Shown one piece after another: positions 8,891 through 16,703 of a DNA stretch of 64,000 nt. The DNA comes from JAVBNW01 sp031551255. GTDB lineage: Bacteria; Bacillota; Clostridia; Christensenellales; UBA1750. Each line of letters opens with the position of its first letter. Positions within the stretch are counted from its first letter, which is position 1. The notes under the pieces are model-generated. The model was not told the DNA's origin, did no database searches, and saw nothing but the letters and a program-made list of their open reading frames with translations. The stretch lies in assembly GCA_031551255.1 (NCBI GenBank), contig JAVBNW010000045.1, positions 1-64,000 on the forward strand, in the 5' to 3' direction. The position numbers and the translations under genes are program-made.

Positions 8891-9490
8891 GTGATGCAAG
8901 GACTTCGCATCACGACCCAGCGTGCCCAGATCGAAATATCGTCCAAACGCGCGCAGCTGATCATCGAGCGTCCTAAGCCCCGCATGCGTATTCGCACGCG
9001 CAGGGCGCAGATGAACGTTGAGCGCAGAGCGCCGCAGTTTTCGATCAACCGCGAGCAACTTAGGCAGAACCGTTCCGGCCAAAAGCTCCAGCTTCCCATC
9101 GATATCGGCTGGGAAGGCGTGCAGCACGCCGATCTTACACGCATCGGCAACAACGCCGCGCGCCATGGCGGCAACGCGACAGGCGTCGAAGCCATTGCCG
9201 ATATTTCGCACGAGCGCTCGCGGCGGCGTAGCCATTCCGCCACGCAGCAAACGCCTTCGGCTATGCCGGATACGCGCCAGCAGATCGAGTGGGATATGGG
9301 CTATTACGACGTGAAGTGGGAGCCGCACGAGCTCATCGTCGAATGGGATATGACGGGCCAGGGCCCGGTAATCACCTTCAACCCGCACTCGGTGGAGATT
9401 AAGCTTAGCCGCTATCCTAGCGTAAAGATAACCTATGACGCCGATTACTTCGAGCGCCAGCACCATAAGAAGTTTGATAAAAAGATCTGA
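8891..9490 (+). CDS. DUF6470-type flagellar-locus protein (YviE-like)
   Basis: A 199-residue protein found between flgL and fliW, as yviE is in Bacillus subtilis. The N-terminus holds repeated beta-strand-like segments rich in Arg and Gln (GLRITTQRAQIEIS, RMRIRTRRAQMNVE). The middle (about 85-130) is polar, and the C-terminus again predicts strands (VIVEWDMTGQGPVITFNP-like). No catalytic motif or signal peptide is visible. The function is unknown. Starts at GTG 8891 or ATG 8894 are both compatible with the GGGAGG at 8878-8883. Confidence 0.75.
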   Translation: MMQGLRITTQRAQIEISSKRAQLIIERPKPRMRIRTRRAQMNVERRAPQFSINREQLRQNRSGQKLQLPIDIGWEGVQHADLTRIGNNAARHGGNATGVEAIADISHERSRRRSHSATQQTPSAMPDTRQQIEWDMGYYDVKWEPHELIVEWDMTGQGPVITFNPHSVEIKLSRYPSVKITYDADYFERQHHKKFDKKI

Positions 9491-9502
9491 TCGGAGATGC
9501 TC

Positions 9503-9985
9503 ATGACGATCGATACCTTCCGCTTTGGCCCGATTCAGTACGACGAGGCCAAGGCCATTCTTTTCCCCGAGGGCCTTCCGGGCCTTGAAGACATGCGCAG
9601 ATTCCTGCTCGTGCACACCGAGGAGACCGAGCCGGTTTTTTGGCTGCAATCCCTGGAAGACGGGGCGCTCGCCCTTCCGGTGGCGCATGTGTTCGAAATT
9701 ATGGAGGACTATGCGCTCGATATCGACGACGACGACCTCGCGCTGCTAAAAATCGAAAAGCCCGAGGATGTGATGGTGCTCGTCGTAGTCGTCATTCCCG
9801 AAGACGTGCGCCGCATGACGGCTAATTTGGCAGCCCCGATCATCATCCAGGTGGGCGAGGGGCTCGGCAAGCAAATCTTCACCGCGGGCACCGCCTATTC
9901 GGTCAGGCAGCCCATCTTCGAGGCGGTTATCGCCGCCCTGGAGAGGAGGGAAGCCGATGCTGGTGCTGTCCCGCAAGGCGAATGA
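9503..9985 (+). CDS. fliW: flagellar assembly factor FliW
   Basis: A 160-residue protein that binds both flagellin and CsrA, linking flagellin export to translation of flagellin mRNA. Family blocks are clear: the opening [23 protein letters not shown], the strand [14 protein letters not shown], and the end LAAPIIIQ...QPI. ATG 9503 is preferred over ATG 9497 because the CGGAG element abuts the earlier ATG but is correctly spaced for this one. Its last 29 bases overlap csrA. Confidence 0.93.
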   Translation: MTIDTFRFGPIQYDEAKAILFPEGLPGLEDMRRFLLVHTEETEPVFWLQSLEDGALALPVAHVFEIMEDYALDIDDDDLALLKIEKPEDVMVLVVVVIPEDVRRMTANLAAPIIIQVGEGLGKQIFTAGTAYSVRQPIFEAVIAALERREADAGAVPQGE

Positions 9986-10175
9986 AACCATCCTGCTGGG
10001 AGATGAGATCCGCATCGTGATTCTTTCGGTGGATGGCGAGCGGGTGCGCATTGGCATCGACGCGCCGCGCACCATGCGCATCGTGCGCGACGAACTGCTT
10101 ACCGAAACCCGGGATCTCAACCGCGAGGCCGTGAAGACGCCGTCGTTCAACTTAAGAAAGAAGGAACCGCAATGA
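9957..10175 (+). CDS. csrA: carbon storage regulator CsrA
   Basis: A 72-residue RNA-binding dimer that blocks translation of target mRNAs, in flagellar loci especially flagellin. The strand-forming N-terminus ([18 protein letters not shown]) and the RNA-contact region ([19 protein letters not shown]) are intact. The gene starts inside fliW with the GAGAGGAGGG ribosome site in fliW coding sequence. The overlap probably couples production of the antagonist and the regulator. A terminator follows. Confidence 0.95.
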   Translation: MLVLSRKANETILLGDEIRIVILSVDGERVRIGIDAPRTMRIVRDELLTETRDLNREAVKTPSFNLRKKEPQ

Positions 10176-10284
10176 CAAACCGCCTGGTATTCGCCGATAC
10201 GGATACGGGGCGCGCGTAGCCGCGAAACCATCGCGGGTACGGGCGCTTATGCGACGTGTCCGCGGTGATGGAGAAAATAGGGGA

Positions 10285-10311
10285 AGAGCCATCGCTGCGA
10301 TGGCTCTTTTT
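10285..10311 (+). terminator. intrinsic terminator of the flagellar operon
   Basis: A perfect 10-bp stem (AGAGCCATCG / CGATGGCTCT) around a three-base loop is followed by a run of T. It ends the flgF-to-csrA transcription unit. Confidence 0.9.
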
Positions 10312-10357
10312 GTTATGGTTATGAAGGCTTTGGAAAGAATGGGGAGGAGGTGATCGA

Positions 10358-10462
10358 ATGGGCTGGACGGAGCTTCGGGGCGACTGCCGCCGTCGGTTTC
10401 ATACAAAAATAAGGAGGCATGCCCCATGGTATATGAAAAGACTGCCAATCCGGCAAGCTTAG
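10358..10462 (+). CDS. possible 34-codon upstream ORF overlapping aspS
   Basis: ATG 10358 is preceded at 7 bases by AGGAGGTGATC (10345-10355), an 11-base exact complement of the conserved 16S rRNA 3' end. The frame stops at 10460-10462, inside aspS, whose own start is at 10426. The product (MGWTELRGDCRRRFHTKIRR then HAPWYMKRLPIRQA) is basic and matches nothing I know. It may be a translated leader affecting aspS, or a coincidence of a strong ribosome site. Confidence 0.4.
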   Translation: MGWTELRGDCRRRFHTKIRRHAPWYMKRLPIRQA

Positions 10463-11733
10463 CAGAGCACATCGGAAGAACCGTGAAACTGCACGGCGCG
10501 GTGCACAAGATTCGGCGCATGCGCGGCTTTGCGTTTATTCTGCTGCGCGGCGCTCGCTCGCTTACGCAGTGCGTATATAGCCCCGAGTTTTCCCAGTTTT
10601 CGCTGGATACCCTTCGCGAGGAGAGCTGTGTGCGCCTAACCGGCGAGGTGGTTGCGGATGAGCGATCCCGCGCGGGCTACGAGGTGCGCGCTTTGTCGCT
10701 CGAGATCCTGTCCGAACCTTCGGCCCCGATGCCCATCGTCATCAACAACAAAGAGCTTCCCGCTACCCTCGAGGGCTTGCTCGACCACCGGCCGTTGACG
10801 CTGCGCAACGTGGAGCAACGAGCGATATTCAAGCTACAGGAAGGAATCGCCCAGGGCTTCCGCTCATACTGTCGCGGACAAGGGCTCACGCAAATCCACA
10901 CCCCGAAGCTGGTTTCCGCGGGGGCCGAAGGCGGGGCCAACATCTTTCGCTTGGATTACTTTGGACGGGATGCGTACCTTGCGCAGAGCCCGCAGCTGTA
11001 TAAGCAGATGATGGTGGGGGTATTTGAGAGGGTCTATGAAATCGGGCCCGTGTTCCGCGCGGAAAAGCACGATACCTCGCGCCATTTGAACGAGTATACG
11101 TCCATGGATGCAGAGATTGGCTACCTTACTTCGCTTAACGAGCTCATGCGCTTTCAGCAGGGGCTGCTCGAGCACACGATGGCGCTGCTCGCAGCCGAAT
11201 ACGCGCCGGAGATCGAGCTGTTGGAGGCCGAGGTTCCGCGCGTAGGGGAAATCCCTTCCGTCGATTTTCGGGTGGCGAAGGAACTGCTCGCATCCCGCCT
11301 GGGCTTTGTAAGCGCCGATCCGGAGGATTTTGAGCCCGAGGAAGAGCGGCTGCTCGGAGAGCACGCGCTCAGGGAATGGGGCTGCGATTTCTTGTTCGTA
11401 ACCGGCTATCCTTCCGCGAAGCGGCCGTTCTATGCGCTGGACGACCCTGAGGACCCTTGCGTTACTCTCAGCTACGACCTGCTGTTTCGGGGGCTGGAGA
11501 TCACCACCGGCGGCCTGCGCATTCACAGGTACGATGCGCAGGTGGAAAAGATGCGCGCGCGGAACATGAATCCGGAAGCGTTCGCGCCGTATCTGGCGGT
11601 TCATCAGCACGGCGTTCCGCCGCACGGAGGTTTTGGCATGGGACTTGAGCGCGTTACCGCGCGGATTTTGAACCTTGCCAACGTTCGCTATGCGACGCTG
11701 TTCCCCAGAGACACCGCGCGGCTGGAGCCGTAA
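10426..11733 (+). CDS. aspS: aspartyl-tRNA synthetase, archaeal/short type
   Basis: A 435-residue class II synthetase that attaches aspartate to tRNA-Asp, and possibly also tRNA-Asn since short archaeal-type enzymes are often non-discriminating. It has the N-terminal OB fold (about 15-100), class II motif 2 (GPVFRAEKHDTSRHLNEYTS) and motif 3 (GGFGMGLERVTARIL). The block TPKLVSAGAEGGANIFRLDY is diagnostic of the archaeal/eukaryotic AspRS type. The bacterial-type GAD insertion is absent. AAGGAGG precedes the ATG by eight bases. The gene is monocistronic, with a repeat directly behind its stop. Confidence 0.92.
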   Translation: MVYEKTANPASLAEHIGRTVKLHGAVHKIRRMRGFAFILLRGARSLTQCVYSPEFSQFSLDTLREESCVRLTGEVVADERSRAGYEVRALSLEILSEPSAPMPIVINNKELPATLEGLLDHRPLTLRNVEQRAIFKLQEGIAQGFRSYCRGQGLTQIHTPKLVSAGAEGGANIFRLDYFGRDAYLAQSPQLYKQMMVGVFERVYEIGPVFRAEKHDTSRHLNEYTSMDAEIGYLTSLNELMRFQQGLLEHTMALLAAEYAPEIELLEAEVPRVGEIPSVDFRVAKELLASRLGFVSADPEDFEPEEERLLGEHALREWGCDFLFVTGYPSAKRPFYALDDPEDPCVTLSYDLLFRGLEITTGGLRIHRYDAQVEKMRARNMNPEAFAPYLAVHQHGVPPHGGFGMGLERVTARILNLANVRYATLFPRDTARLEP

Positions 11734-11760
11734 ACGGCACGGGTGGTACGCGTAAACGGC

Positions 11761-11823
11761 AAGGGGGGTACGCATACCCCCCTTGAGCCCCCCGCCGAAG
11801 AAGCACGACGAGGAAAGCACGAC
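11761..11823 (+). repeat. palindrome + 13-mer repeat, copy 2
   Basis: Inverted arms AAGGGGGGTA and TACCCCCCTT (11761-11784) enclose CGCA. They are followed by GAGCCCCCCGCCG and two AAGCACGACGAGG-like units. A partial duplicate (GGTACGCGTA) lies just before, near 11745-11755. The copy starts 28 bases after the aspS stop codon. Confidence 0.8.
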
Positions 11824-11844
11824 AAATGGTCGGCAAAAACGCTA

Positions 11845-11959
11845 AAATCGCCTGTTACGAGGCGATTTCAGGCCTTCGCTACCCCTCGGCCCTGCCGATT
11901 ATCCACAAGTACTTCCAAACTCTTTTAAACATCTGGGCCCGGCGATTTTCCGCCGGGCC
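11845..11959 (-). terminator. two hairpins between aspS and the YtaF-like gene
   Basis: AAATCGCC/GGCGATTT (11845-11868) and GGCCCGGCG/CGCCGGGCC (11936-11959) form stems of 8 and 9 bp in the convergent intergenic space. Neither has a strong T-run on the minus strand, so termination activity is likely but not certain. Confidence 0.4.
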
Positions 11960-11993
11960 ATACTGCGCGAATCAGCAAATCACATGTAAACGG

Positions 11994-12569
11994 CTACAGG
12001 AAAAACTCCCATAGACCGATGGCCGCGAGCAGCGCGCCGCCGACGACTTCGAGCCACACGCCCTGGCAGAACCTCTGCGCCTTTTTGCCCAGGACATTGC
12101 CCAGCCCCACCGACACGAAGCTAAAGGCCGCGATCGACGCCCCGAGCCACAACGCGGGGACGTTGGAAAGCCCTGCACCAAAGGCCGCGCCGATGCAGTT
12201 CAGCGCCAGCGCCGCGCCTAAGATCAGCATCTCTTTGAAGCGGATATCGCGCACGGCCGGTTCGTCCGCGTTGGATGCGTTCCGTTTGCGCAGCGCATCG
12301 ATGATCGTATACGCTCCCAGCGCAACGAGCAAAATCGCCCCCGCGATTTGTGCGACCCACGCGTACGAATGGGTGACAAGCTGCGCCGCTAGGCAGGCGA
12401 AGCAGGCAATCAGGCCGGAAATGGCCGCGATGAGCAGGTTATACATCCAGTGAATTCTCTTGCCGGCCAGCCCATAGGACATGCCGACGCACAGATTATC
12501 CAGATTGGTCGCGATGCCTAACAGCAAAATCGTTCCAATGTGCAGGGGAAACACCTCCTGTTTCCCCAC
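11994..12569 (-). CDS. MntP/YtaF-family membrane protein
   Basis: A 191-residue integral membrane protein with six predicted helices in two halves, separated by a basic cytoplasmic loop (LRKRNASNADEPAVRDIRFK). The first half carries ATNLDNLCVG; in the second half the equivalent site reads ALALNCIGAAFGAG, with Asn instead of the Asp of MntP manganese exporters. Asn at this site is closer to the sporulation protein YtaF. A manganese export role is possible but not shown. It is convergent with aspS and divergent from the methyltransferase at 12694. Confidence 0.75.
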   Translation of the reverse strand: MGKQEVFPLHIGTILLLGIATNLDNLCVGMSYGLAGKRIHWMYNLLIAAISGLIACFACLAAQLVTHSYAWVAQIAGAILLVALGAYTIIDALRKRNASNADEPAVRDIRFKEMLILGAALALNCIGAAFGAGLSNVPALWLGASIAAFSFVSVGLGNVLGKKAQRFCQGVWLEVVGGALLAAIGLWEFFL

Positions 12570-12693
12570 TCTATGCCCGAAGGAGAAAGGAGGTGCGATG
12601 CCTGCGTGGGGCTATATTTGCATGGTGGAGCCCGCTTGCCCGCTGCCGCCGGGTATGATATCTTCAAGAAAAGGGGATTGTGGAGGGAGAGAT

Positions 12694-13497
12694 ATGGGCA
12701 CTTTGTATAACCATCCGGACGTTTACGACGAGCGCTTTACGCAAGGGGCCAACGAGGGCTACAAGCGGCACTATGCACTGATGTTTAAAAATGCGCAAAT
12801 CACGAACATTCACGATTGCAGCTTTGGAACGGGATGCCTGACGCTTTGCCTTACCCAGCTCGGGTATGCGGTTTCCGGTTCCGATATTAGCGAGCCTATG
12901 CTCGAAAGAGGCAGGGGAAAGGCTGTTGAAATGGGCATTCACGTGCCGCTCACCGCGTGCGATTTTCGGGAGCTGAGCCGGCATGTGAGCGGAAAGTTCA
13001 GCTGCGTGATGAGCACGGGAAATTCGATCGTTCATGTCGACAACCGGGATGTGGCCCGCGTGCTGCGCGAGATGGACAGCCTCGTGGCGGACGGGGGCTA
13101 TCTCTACCTGGATGTGCGCAACTGGGATCGCGCGCTTGAGGCGCGCGAGCGTTTTCAGGTCGGCACGCCGTTTTTTAAGGAGGACGGCACCCGCATCAAC
13201 TACTTTCAGGTTTGGGATTACAATCCGGATTCGACGGTGACCATCAACATTTTGCAGGTATATGAGCGCGAAAACCGCGAGATCGACAGGAAAGTCTACG
13301 AAGAAACGCTCTACCCCGTGTCGCGCGAGTTTCTGCTGGCGACGCTTAGCGAGCTTGGTTATGGCGATATCGCGGTGAAAGGGGTTCCGTGCTTTGCCGA
13401 AACTCCGGTGGAGGATATGGGCTGGTACTGTCTGCTTGCGCGCAAAGTACAGCCGGATATGGGCAATTGCTTTCGCCGGTTGCCTGTGATATCGTAG
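12694..13497 (+). CDS. SAM-dependent methyltransferase
   Basis: A 267-residue class I methyltransferase. Motif I is HDCSFGTGCLTLCLTQLGY and motif II the acidic end of SGSDISEPMLERG; the post-I strand FSCVMSTGNSIVHV and YLYLDVRNWD follow. ATG 12694 is chosen because GGAGGGAG precedes it at the right distance; a much longer frame reading upstream overlaps the divergent gene and has no ribosome site. The substrate is unknown; small-molecule methylation is likely. It is followed by an unrelated serine hydrolase 28 bases on, so the two may be co-transcribed. Confidence 0.82.
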   Translation: MGTLYNHPDVYDERFTQGANEGYKRHYALMFKNAQITNIHDCSFGTGCLTLCLTQLGYAVSGSDISEPMLERGRGKAVEMGIHVPLTACDFRELSRHVSGKFSCVMSTGNSIVHVDNRDVARVLREMDSLVADGGYLYLDVRNWDRALEARERFQVGTPFFKEDGTRINYFQVWDYNPDSTVTINILQVYERENREIDRKVYEETLYPVSREFLLATLSELGYGDIAVKGVPCFAETPVEDMGWYCLLARKVQPDMGNCFRRLPVIS

Positions 13498-13525
13498 ATC
13501 ACATGAAAGAGAAGGGGTGGCTGCT

Positions 13526-14683
13526 GTGGACTTTACGAAGATGAGCGCGTACCTTGATTCGTTCTATGCGCACAAGAACATACCGGGCGTGGGCTGCGCG
13601 GTGTACCACAGGAACAAGCCCGTATACGAACACTATACCGGCTTTTCGGATGTGGAAAACGCGGTTCGCTTCGGCCCCGATACGCTCTTCAACCTATATT
13701 CCGCCACAAAAGTGATCACCTGCGTGGCGGCGCTTCAGCTGATGGAGGCAGGGAAGTATCGCCTGGAAGATCCGTTATACGAGTACATTCCCCAGTACAG
13801 GCACATGGCGGTGCGGCACGTGCAAAAGGATGGCGGCGAGGATATTAGGGAGGCGCAAAGGCCCATCACCATCGAAAACCTCTTTACGATGTCCGGCGGG
13901 CTTAGCGGCAGCCGGGATACTCCGTCGGTGCAAAAAGTCGTTAAGGAGACACAGGGGAAAGCCCCTACGCTGGAAGTGATCCGCGCGATGGCAAAAGATC
14001 CGCTGCTGTTTGAGCCGGGCACGCATTTTAAGTATGGGGTATGTCACGACGTGCTCGGCGCGTTAATCGAGGTCGTCAGCGGCAAGCGGTTTGGCGCGTA
14101 TTTGCAGGAGAACATCTTCGAGCGCGTCGGCATGCCCGACACTTCGTTTTGCCTGCCCGAAGAAAAGAAAGGGCGCATGGCCAAGCTGTACATTGGCTTC
14201 GACGCCAAGGCCAATGCCGCGAAGGATTGCGGCGAAACGTTTGTCGTGCGCGTTGGCACGGAATATGAAAGCGGGGGAGGCGGCCTGATCTCCTGCGTGC
14301 CGGATTACATAAAGTTTGCCGCCGCGCTGTGCAACGGCGGCGTCGCGCACAGCGGCGCGCGCCTGCTCGCGCCTGCAACCATCGACTCCATGCGCGCGAA
14401 CCGCCTGACCGGAGACATGGTGGAGGATTTTCGCATATTCGGCGGCTGGAGCAAGGAGGGCTATGGCTATGGCCTGGGCGTGCGCACGTTGGTGGACCGC
14501 GAGCGCAACAACGCGCTCAGCGAAAACGGCGAGTTCGGCTGGGACGGCGCGCGGGGCTGCTATGTGGTGATCGACCCTGCGGCGGAGCTTGCGTTGTTTT
14601 ACGCGCAGCAGGAGGCGGGCTCGAGGTGGTACGAATGGCACGGAACGGTGCGCAACTACGCCTATGCAAGCGTTTGGGGATGA
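13526..14683 (+). CDS. serine hydrolase, beta-lactamase/PBP family
   Basis: A 385-residue protein of the class C beta-lactamase fold. The catalytic SxxK is SATK near residue 60 (NLYSATKVIT). The second motif, usually YxN, reads KYGVCHD, with Val in place of Asn. The third region is near GEFGWDGARG. Such proteins are esterases, D-amino-acid peptidases or carboxypeptidases as often as true beta-lactamases. There is no signal peptide, so it acts in the cytoplasm. GTG 13526 fits the AGAAGGGG at 13509-13517 better than GTG 13517, which lies inside that element. Confidence 0.83.
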   Translation: MDFTKMSAYLDSFYAHKNIPGVGCAVYHRNKPVYEHYTGFSDVENAVRFGPDTLFNLYSATKVITCVAALQLMEAGKYRLEDPLYEYIPQYRHMAVRHVQKDGGEDIREAQRPITIENLFTMSGGLSGSRDTPSVQKVVKETQGKAPTLEVIRAMAKDPLLFEPGTHFKYGVCHDVLGALIEVVSGKRFGAYLQENIFERVGMPDTSFCLPEEKKGRMAKLYIGFDAKANAAKDCGETFVVRVGTEYESGGGGLISCVPDYIKFAAALCNGGVAHSGARLLAPATIDSMRANRLTGDMVEDFRIFGGWSKEGYGYGLGVRTLVDRERNNALSENGEFGWDGARGCYVVIDPAAELALFYAQQEAGSRWYEWHGTVRNYAYASVWG

Positions 14684-14729
14684 TCCGGCAAAGCGGTTGG
14701 CGGGGGCGTCGGGGGAAGAAGGATACCGC

Positions 14730-15632
14730 ATGCAGTATGTTTTTTCGCAGAGCGAATCGAGCGGCGTCATACGCCGCTTTGGAAAAGAATTCTTCGAAAA
14801 ATTGAGCCGGGATGTGCAAACATATTCGGAGAAATGGAAGCTTGAAGTGGTGGGGATGGTCGACTCTTATTCGGTCAACTGCATCTTTATATGCCGATCA
14901 CGAGAATGGGGCGATGCGATCCTCAAAATTGGCAAATCCGGCGCGGAATGCTTTACCGAAGCCAACTGTTTACGTGAATACAACGGCGGACGGTTTTGCA
15001 AACTGTTGGATGCCGATATCGAGAACGGCATCATGCTTCAAGAGTGCATCAAGCCGGGCACTCGATTGAGAGATGAGCAATCGCTTGAAAAACGCCTGCG
15101 CATTTTTTCCGAGCTCTATCGAGGCCTGCACATTGCGCCGCGAAAATCGGAGATCTATCCGACATATTTGGGATGGGTAAGGAAGATAACCGACTATATG
15201 AACACAAGGGAGGATCACCAAGAACTCTACCGGCATATGAAAAGGGCCGAACGCATCTGCTCCGCCTTATGCGATATGTTTTCCGAAAAAATGCTGCTGC
15301 ACGGGGATTTGCATCACGACAACATCTTGCTTGCCGGCGACGGGCAATATCGAATCATCGATCCCAAGGGCGTTATAGGCGACCCTATCTTCGATATACC
15401 GCGCTTTATTTTGAACGAGTTTTATGACGTGTATGCATCGTACGAACATTTTAGTACGCATATCCAGGAGATCGCGGGTTTTTTACATGGAAGCCTTGGC
15501 GCGCCGATCGACGTCATTAAAAAATGCCTGTTCATTGAAACGGCCATGGCGAATTGTTGGAACGTCGAAAGCGGCATTGCTCCAGATATCCAAAGCGTAG
15601 CTTTTGCGCAAATGCTGATGGATGCCGGCTGA
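14730..15632 (+). CDS. aminoglycoside phosphotransferase, APH(6)/streptomycin-kinase type
   Basis: A 300-residue kinase-fold protein. The catalytic loop LLHGDLHHDNILLAG and the metal-binding loop IIDPKGVIGDPIFDIPRF match the streptomycin 6-kinase/hydroxyurea-phosphotransferase family rather than generic APH proteins. It could inactivate an aminoglycoside or phosphorylate a cellular metabolite; resistance is not shown by sequence alone. ATG 14730 follows GGGGGAAGAAGG; a longer frame would overlap the hydrolase upstream. It meets the next gene tail to tail with no gap. Confidence 0.82.
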   Translation: MQYVFSQSESSGVIRRFGKEFFEKLSRDVQTYSEKWKLEVVGMVDSYSVNCIFICRSREWGDAILKIGKSGAECFTEANCLREYNGGRFCKLLDADIENGIMLQECIKPGTRLRDEQSLEKRLRIFSELYRGLHIAPRKSEIYPTYLGWVRKITDYMNTREDHQELYRHMKRAERICSALCDMFSEKMLLHGDLHHDNILLAGDGQYRIIDPKGVIGDPIFDIPRFILNEFYDVYASYEHFSTHIQEIAGFLHGSLGAPIDVIKKCLFIETAMANCWNVESGIAPDIQSVAFAQMLMDAG

Positions 15633-16283
15633 TCAGGGCATCAGCTTCAGCGACGTGTAGCGCGCGTTGTCGCTGTAGACGACGCCGAGCCCCGCCTTGT
15701 GGGCGAGAAGCTTCATTGCCTCGGGCGTAAAAAACGAACAATGCGTCTTATCGCGCATGTAGTGCCAGCCGATAAAATCCGCGTCGTCTTTGGGGCGAAA
15801 CAGCGTCATCACCGCAAGCAGAGAATCTTTGTGCATCAGCGCGGCGAATAGGTGAAAAACCTCGATGGGGTCGGCGATATGCTCGATCACCTCGGTTGCG
15901 GTGATCAGATCATATCGCTTGCCGGCATAGGGGATGCGCGGGGCGTAGAATTTATCGTAGATATCGCATCGGTAGCCGAAATCGCGCTCAAGCAATGTAG
16001 CGAGCACGGGCGTAGGCCCGCTGCCAAAGTCCAGCGCCGCCTTGCCGGGCCCCGCCAAGGGCAGCACTGCGCTCAGGAAGTTCATAAAAAAACGGACGTA
16101 CGCTGGGTCGTCGATCGAATTATGGTGACGCGCGTATTCGCCCTCTTCTTCCGGCGCGCAAAGAAGATGGGCGCTATTTTTAAAGAGAAAGCCGCAAGCG
16201 GAGCAACTGTGATAGACGGCCCCCGTCTTTTGATAGGTGAGTAAGCGAGTGGCACACTCACAAAGCGGGCATGCGATATCCAT
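15633..16283 (-). CDS. methyltransferase with N-terminal zinc ribbon
   Basis: A 216-residue protein. Residues 5-33 form a CPLC...CSAC zinc-ribbon-like pair. They are followed by a class I SAM fold (ALDFGSGPTPVLATLLE, ITATEVIEHIADPIEVF). This layout is common in methyltransferases of sugar or polyketide pathways, but nothing nearby suggests one. ATG 16283 is used. It lacks a Shine-Dalgarno, and a TATACT box ends seven bases before it, so the message may be leaderless. A GTG six bases upstream is an alternative. Confidence 0.8.
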   Translation of the reverse strand: MDIACPLCECATRLLTYQKTGAVYHSCSACGFLFKNSAHLLCAPEEEGEYARHHNSIDDPAYVRFFMNFLSAVLPLAGPGKAALDFGSGPTPVLATLLERDFGYRCDIYDKFYAPRIPYAGKRYDLITATEVIEHIADPIEVFHLFAALMHKDSLLAVMTLFRPKDDADFIGWHYMRDKTHCSFFTPEAMKLLAHKAGLGVVYSDNARYTSLKLMP

Positions 16284-16289
16284 ATACAC

Positions 16290-16317
16290 AGTATAGCGCC
16301 GTCGCGCTTTTTTGAAA
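16290..16317 (-). promoter_or_regulatory. promoter of a probably leaderless mRNA
   Basis: On the minus strand TTTCAA (16317-16312), 16 bases, TATACT (16295-16290). Transcription would begin at or next to the ATG at 16283, and no ribosome site lies between. Confidence 0.45.
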
Positions 16318-16426
16318 AGGCGGTTTATCCCCGGCTGCTATTTCGCATTGAAAAACGGAAATTTTTCCGGCATACCTTGCCGTGGATTGCGCAAACTACG
16401 AACATCACAAAAAGGAGGGCAATACA

Positions 16427-16600
16427 ATGACGAATCAAATGGGAAAGCAATCCATACGTTGCGATGTAAAGAGCTGTACGTACAACAATTGCGATAACGA
16501 GTGCTGCGAGCTGCGTTCCATTCAGGTGGCGGCAAAGCCCGGCGGGGCCAGCGGTTTGCCCGGCGGCGAGAGCATGTGCGCGAGTTACAAGAACCAGTAG
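16427..16600 (+). CDS. DUF1540 small cysteine-rich protein
   Basis: A 57-residue protein with four closely spaced cysteines (RCDVKSCTYNNCDNECC) and a fifth near the C-terminus. The pattern is that of DUF1540, found in spore-forming and other Firmicutes and thought to bind a metal. A strong AAAGGAGGG site lies at 16410-16419. It forms its own short transcription unit, closed by a 12-bp hairpin terminator. Its function is unknown. Confidence 0.85.
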   Translation: MTNQMGKQSIRCDVKSCTYNNCDNECCELRSIQVAAKPGGASGLPGGESMCASYKNQ

Positions 16601-16626
16601 TTCATAAGGCTATGATGTCCGAATAA

Positions 16627-16659
16627 ACGTCGGGGCGCCCTATAGCGCCCCGACGTTTT
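16627..16659 (+). terminator. intrinsic terminator
   Basis: A 12-bp perfect stem (ACGTCGGGGCGC and its complement) around CCTATA is followed by TTT. It ends the DUF1540 gene and may also act on cheA transcripts arriving from the other side. Confidence 0.85.
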
Positions 16660-16703
16660 GCATAGGTTCATTGCCGAGTGAGTTCTCGGATTTTAGGGGC
16701 ATG

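Noticed and set aside
10312..10425. Possible T-box leader for aspS
   Set aside because: No AGGGTGG-type T-box and no terminator directly before the gene.
12481..12693. 71-residue N-terminal extension of the methyltransferase at 12694
   Set aside because: It overlaps the divergent membrane-protein gene and lacks a ribosome site, while GGAGGGAG directly precedes 12694.
14589..14729. Upstream extension of the APH(6)-like protein
   Set aside because: It overlaps the preceding hydrolase gene in another frame and has no ribosome site; ATG 14730 fits better.
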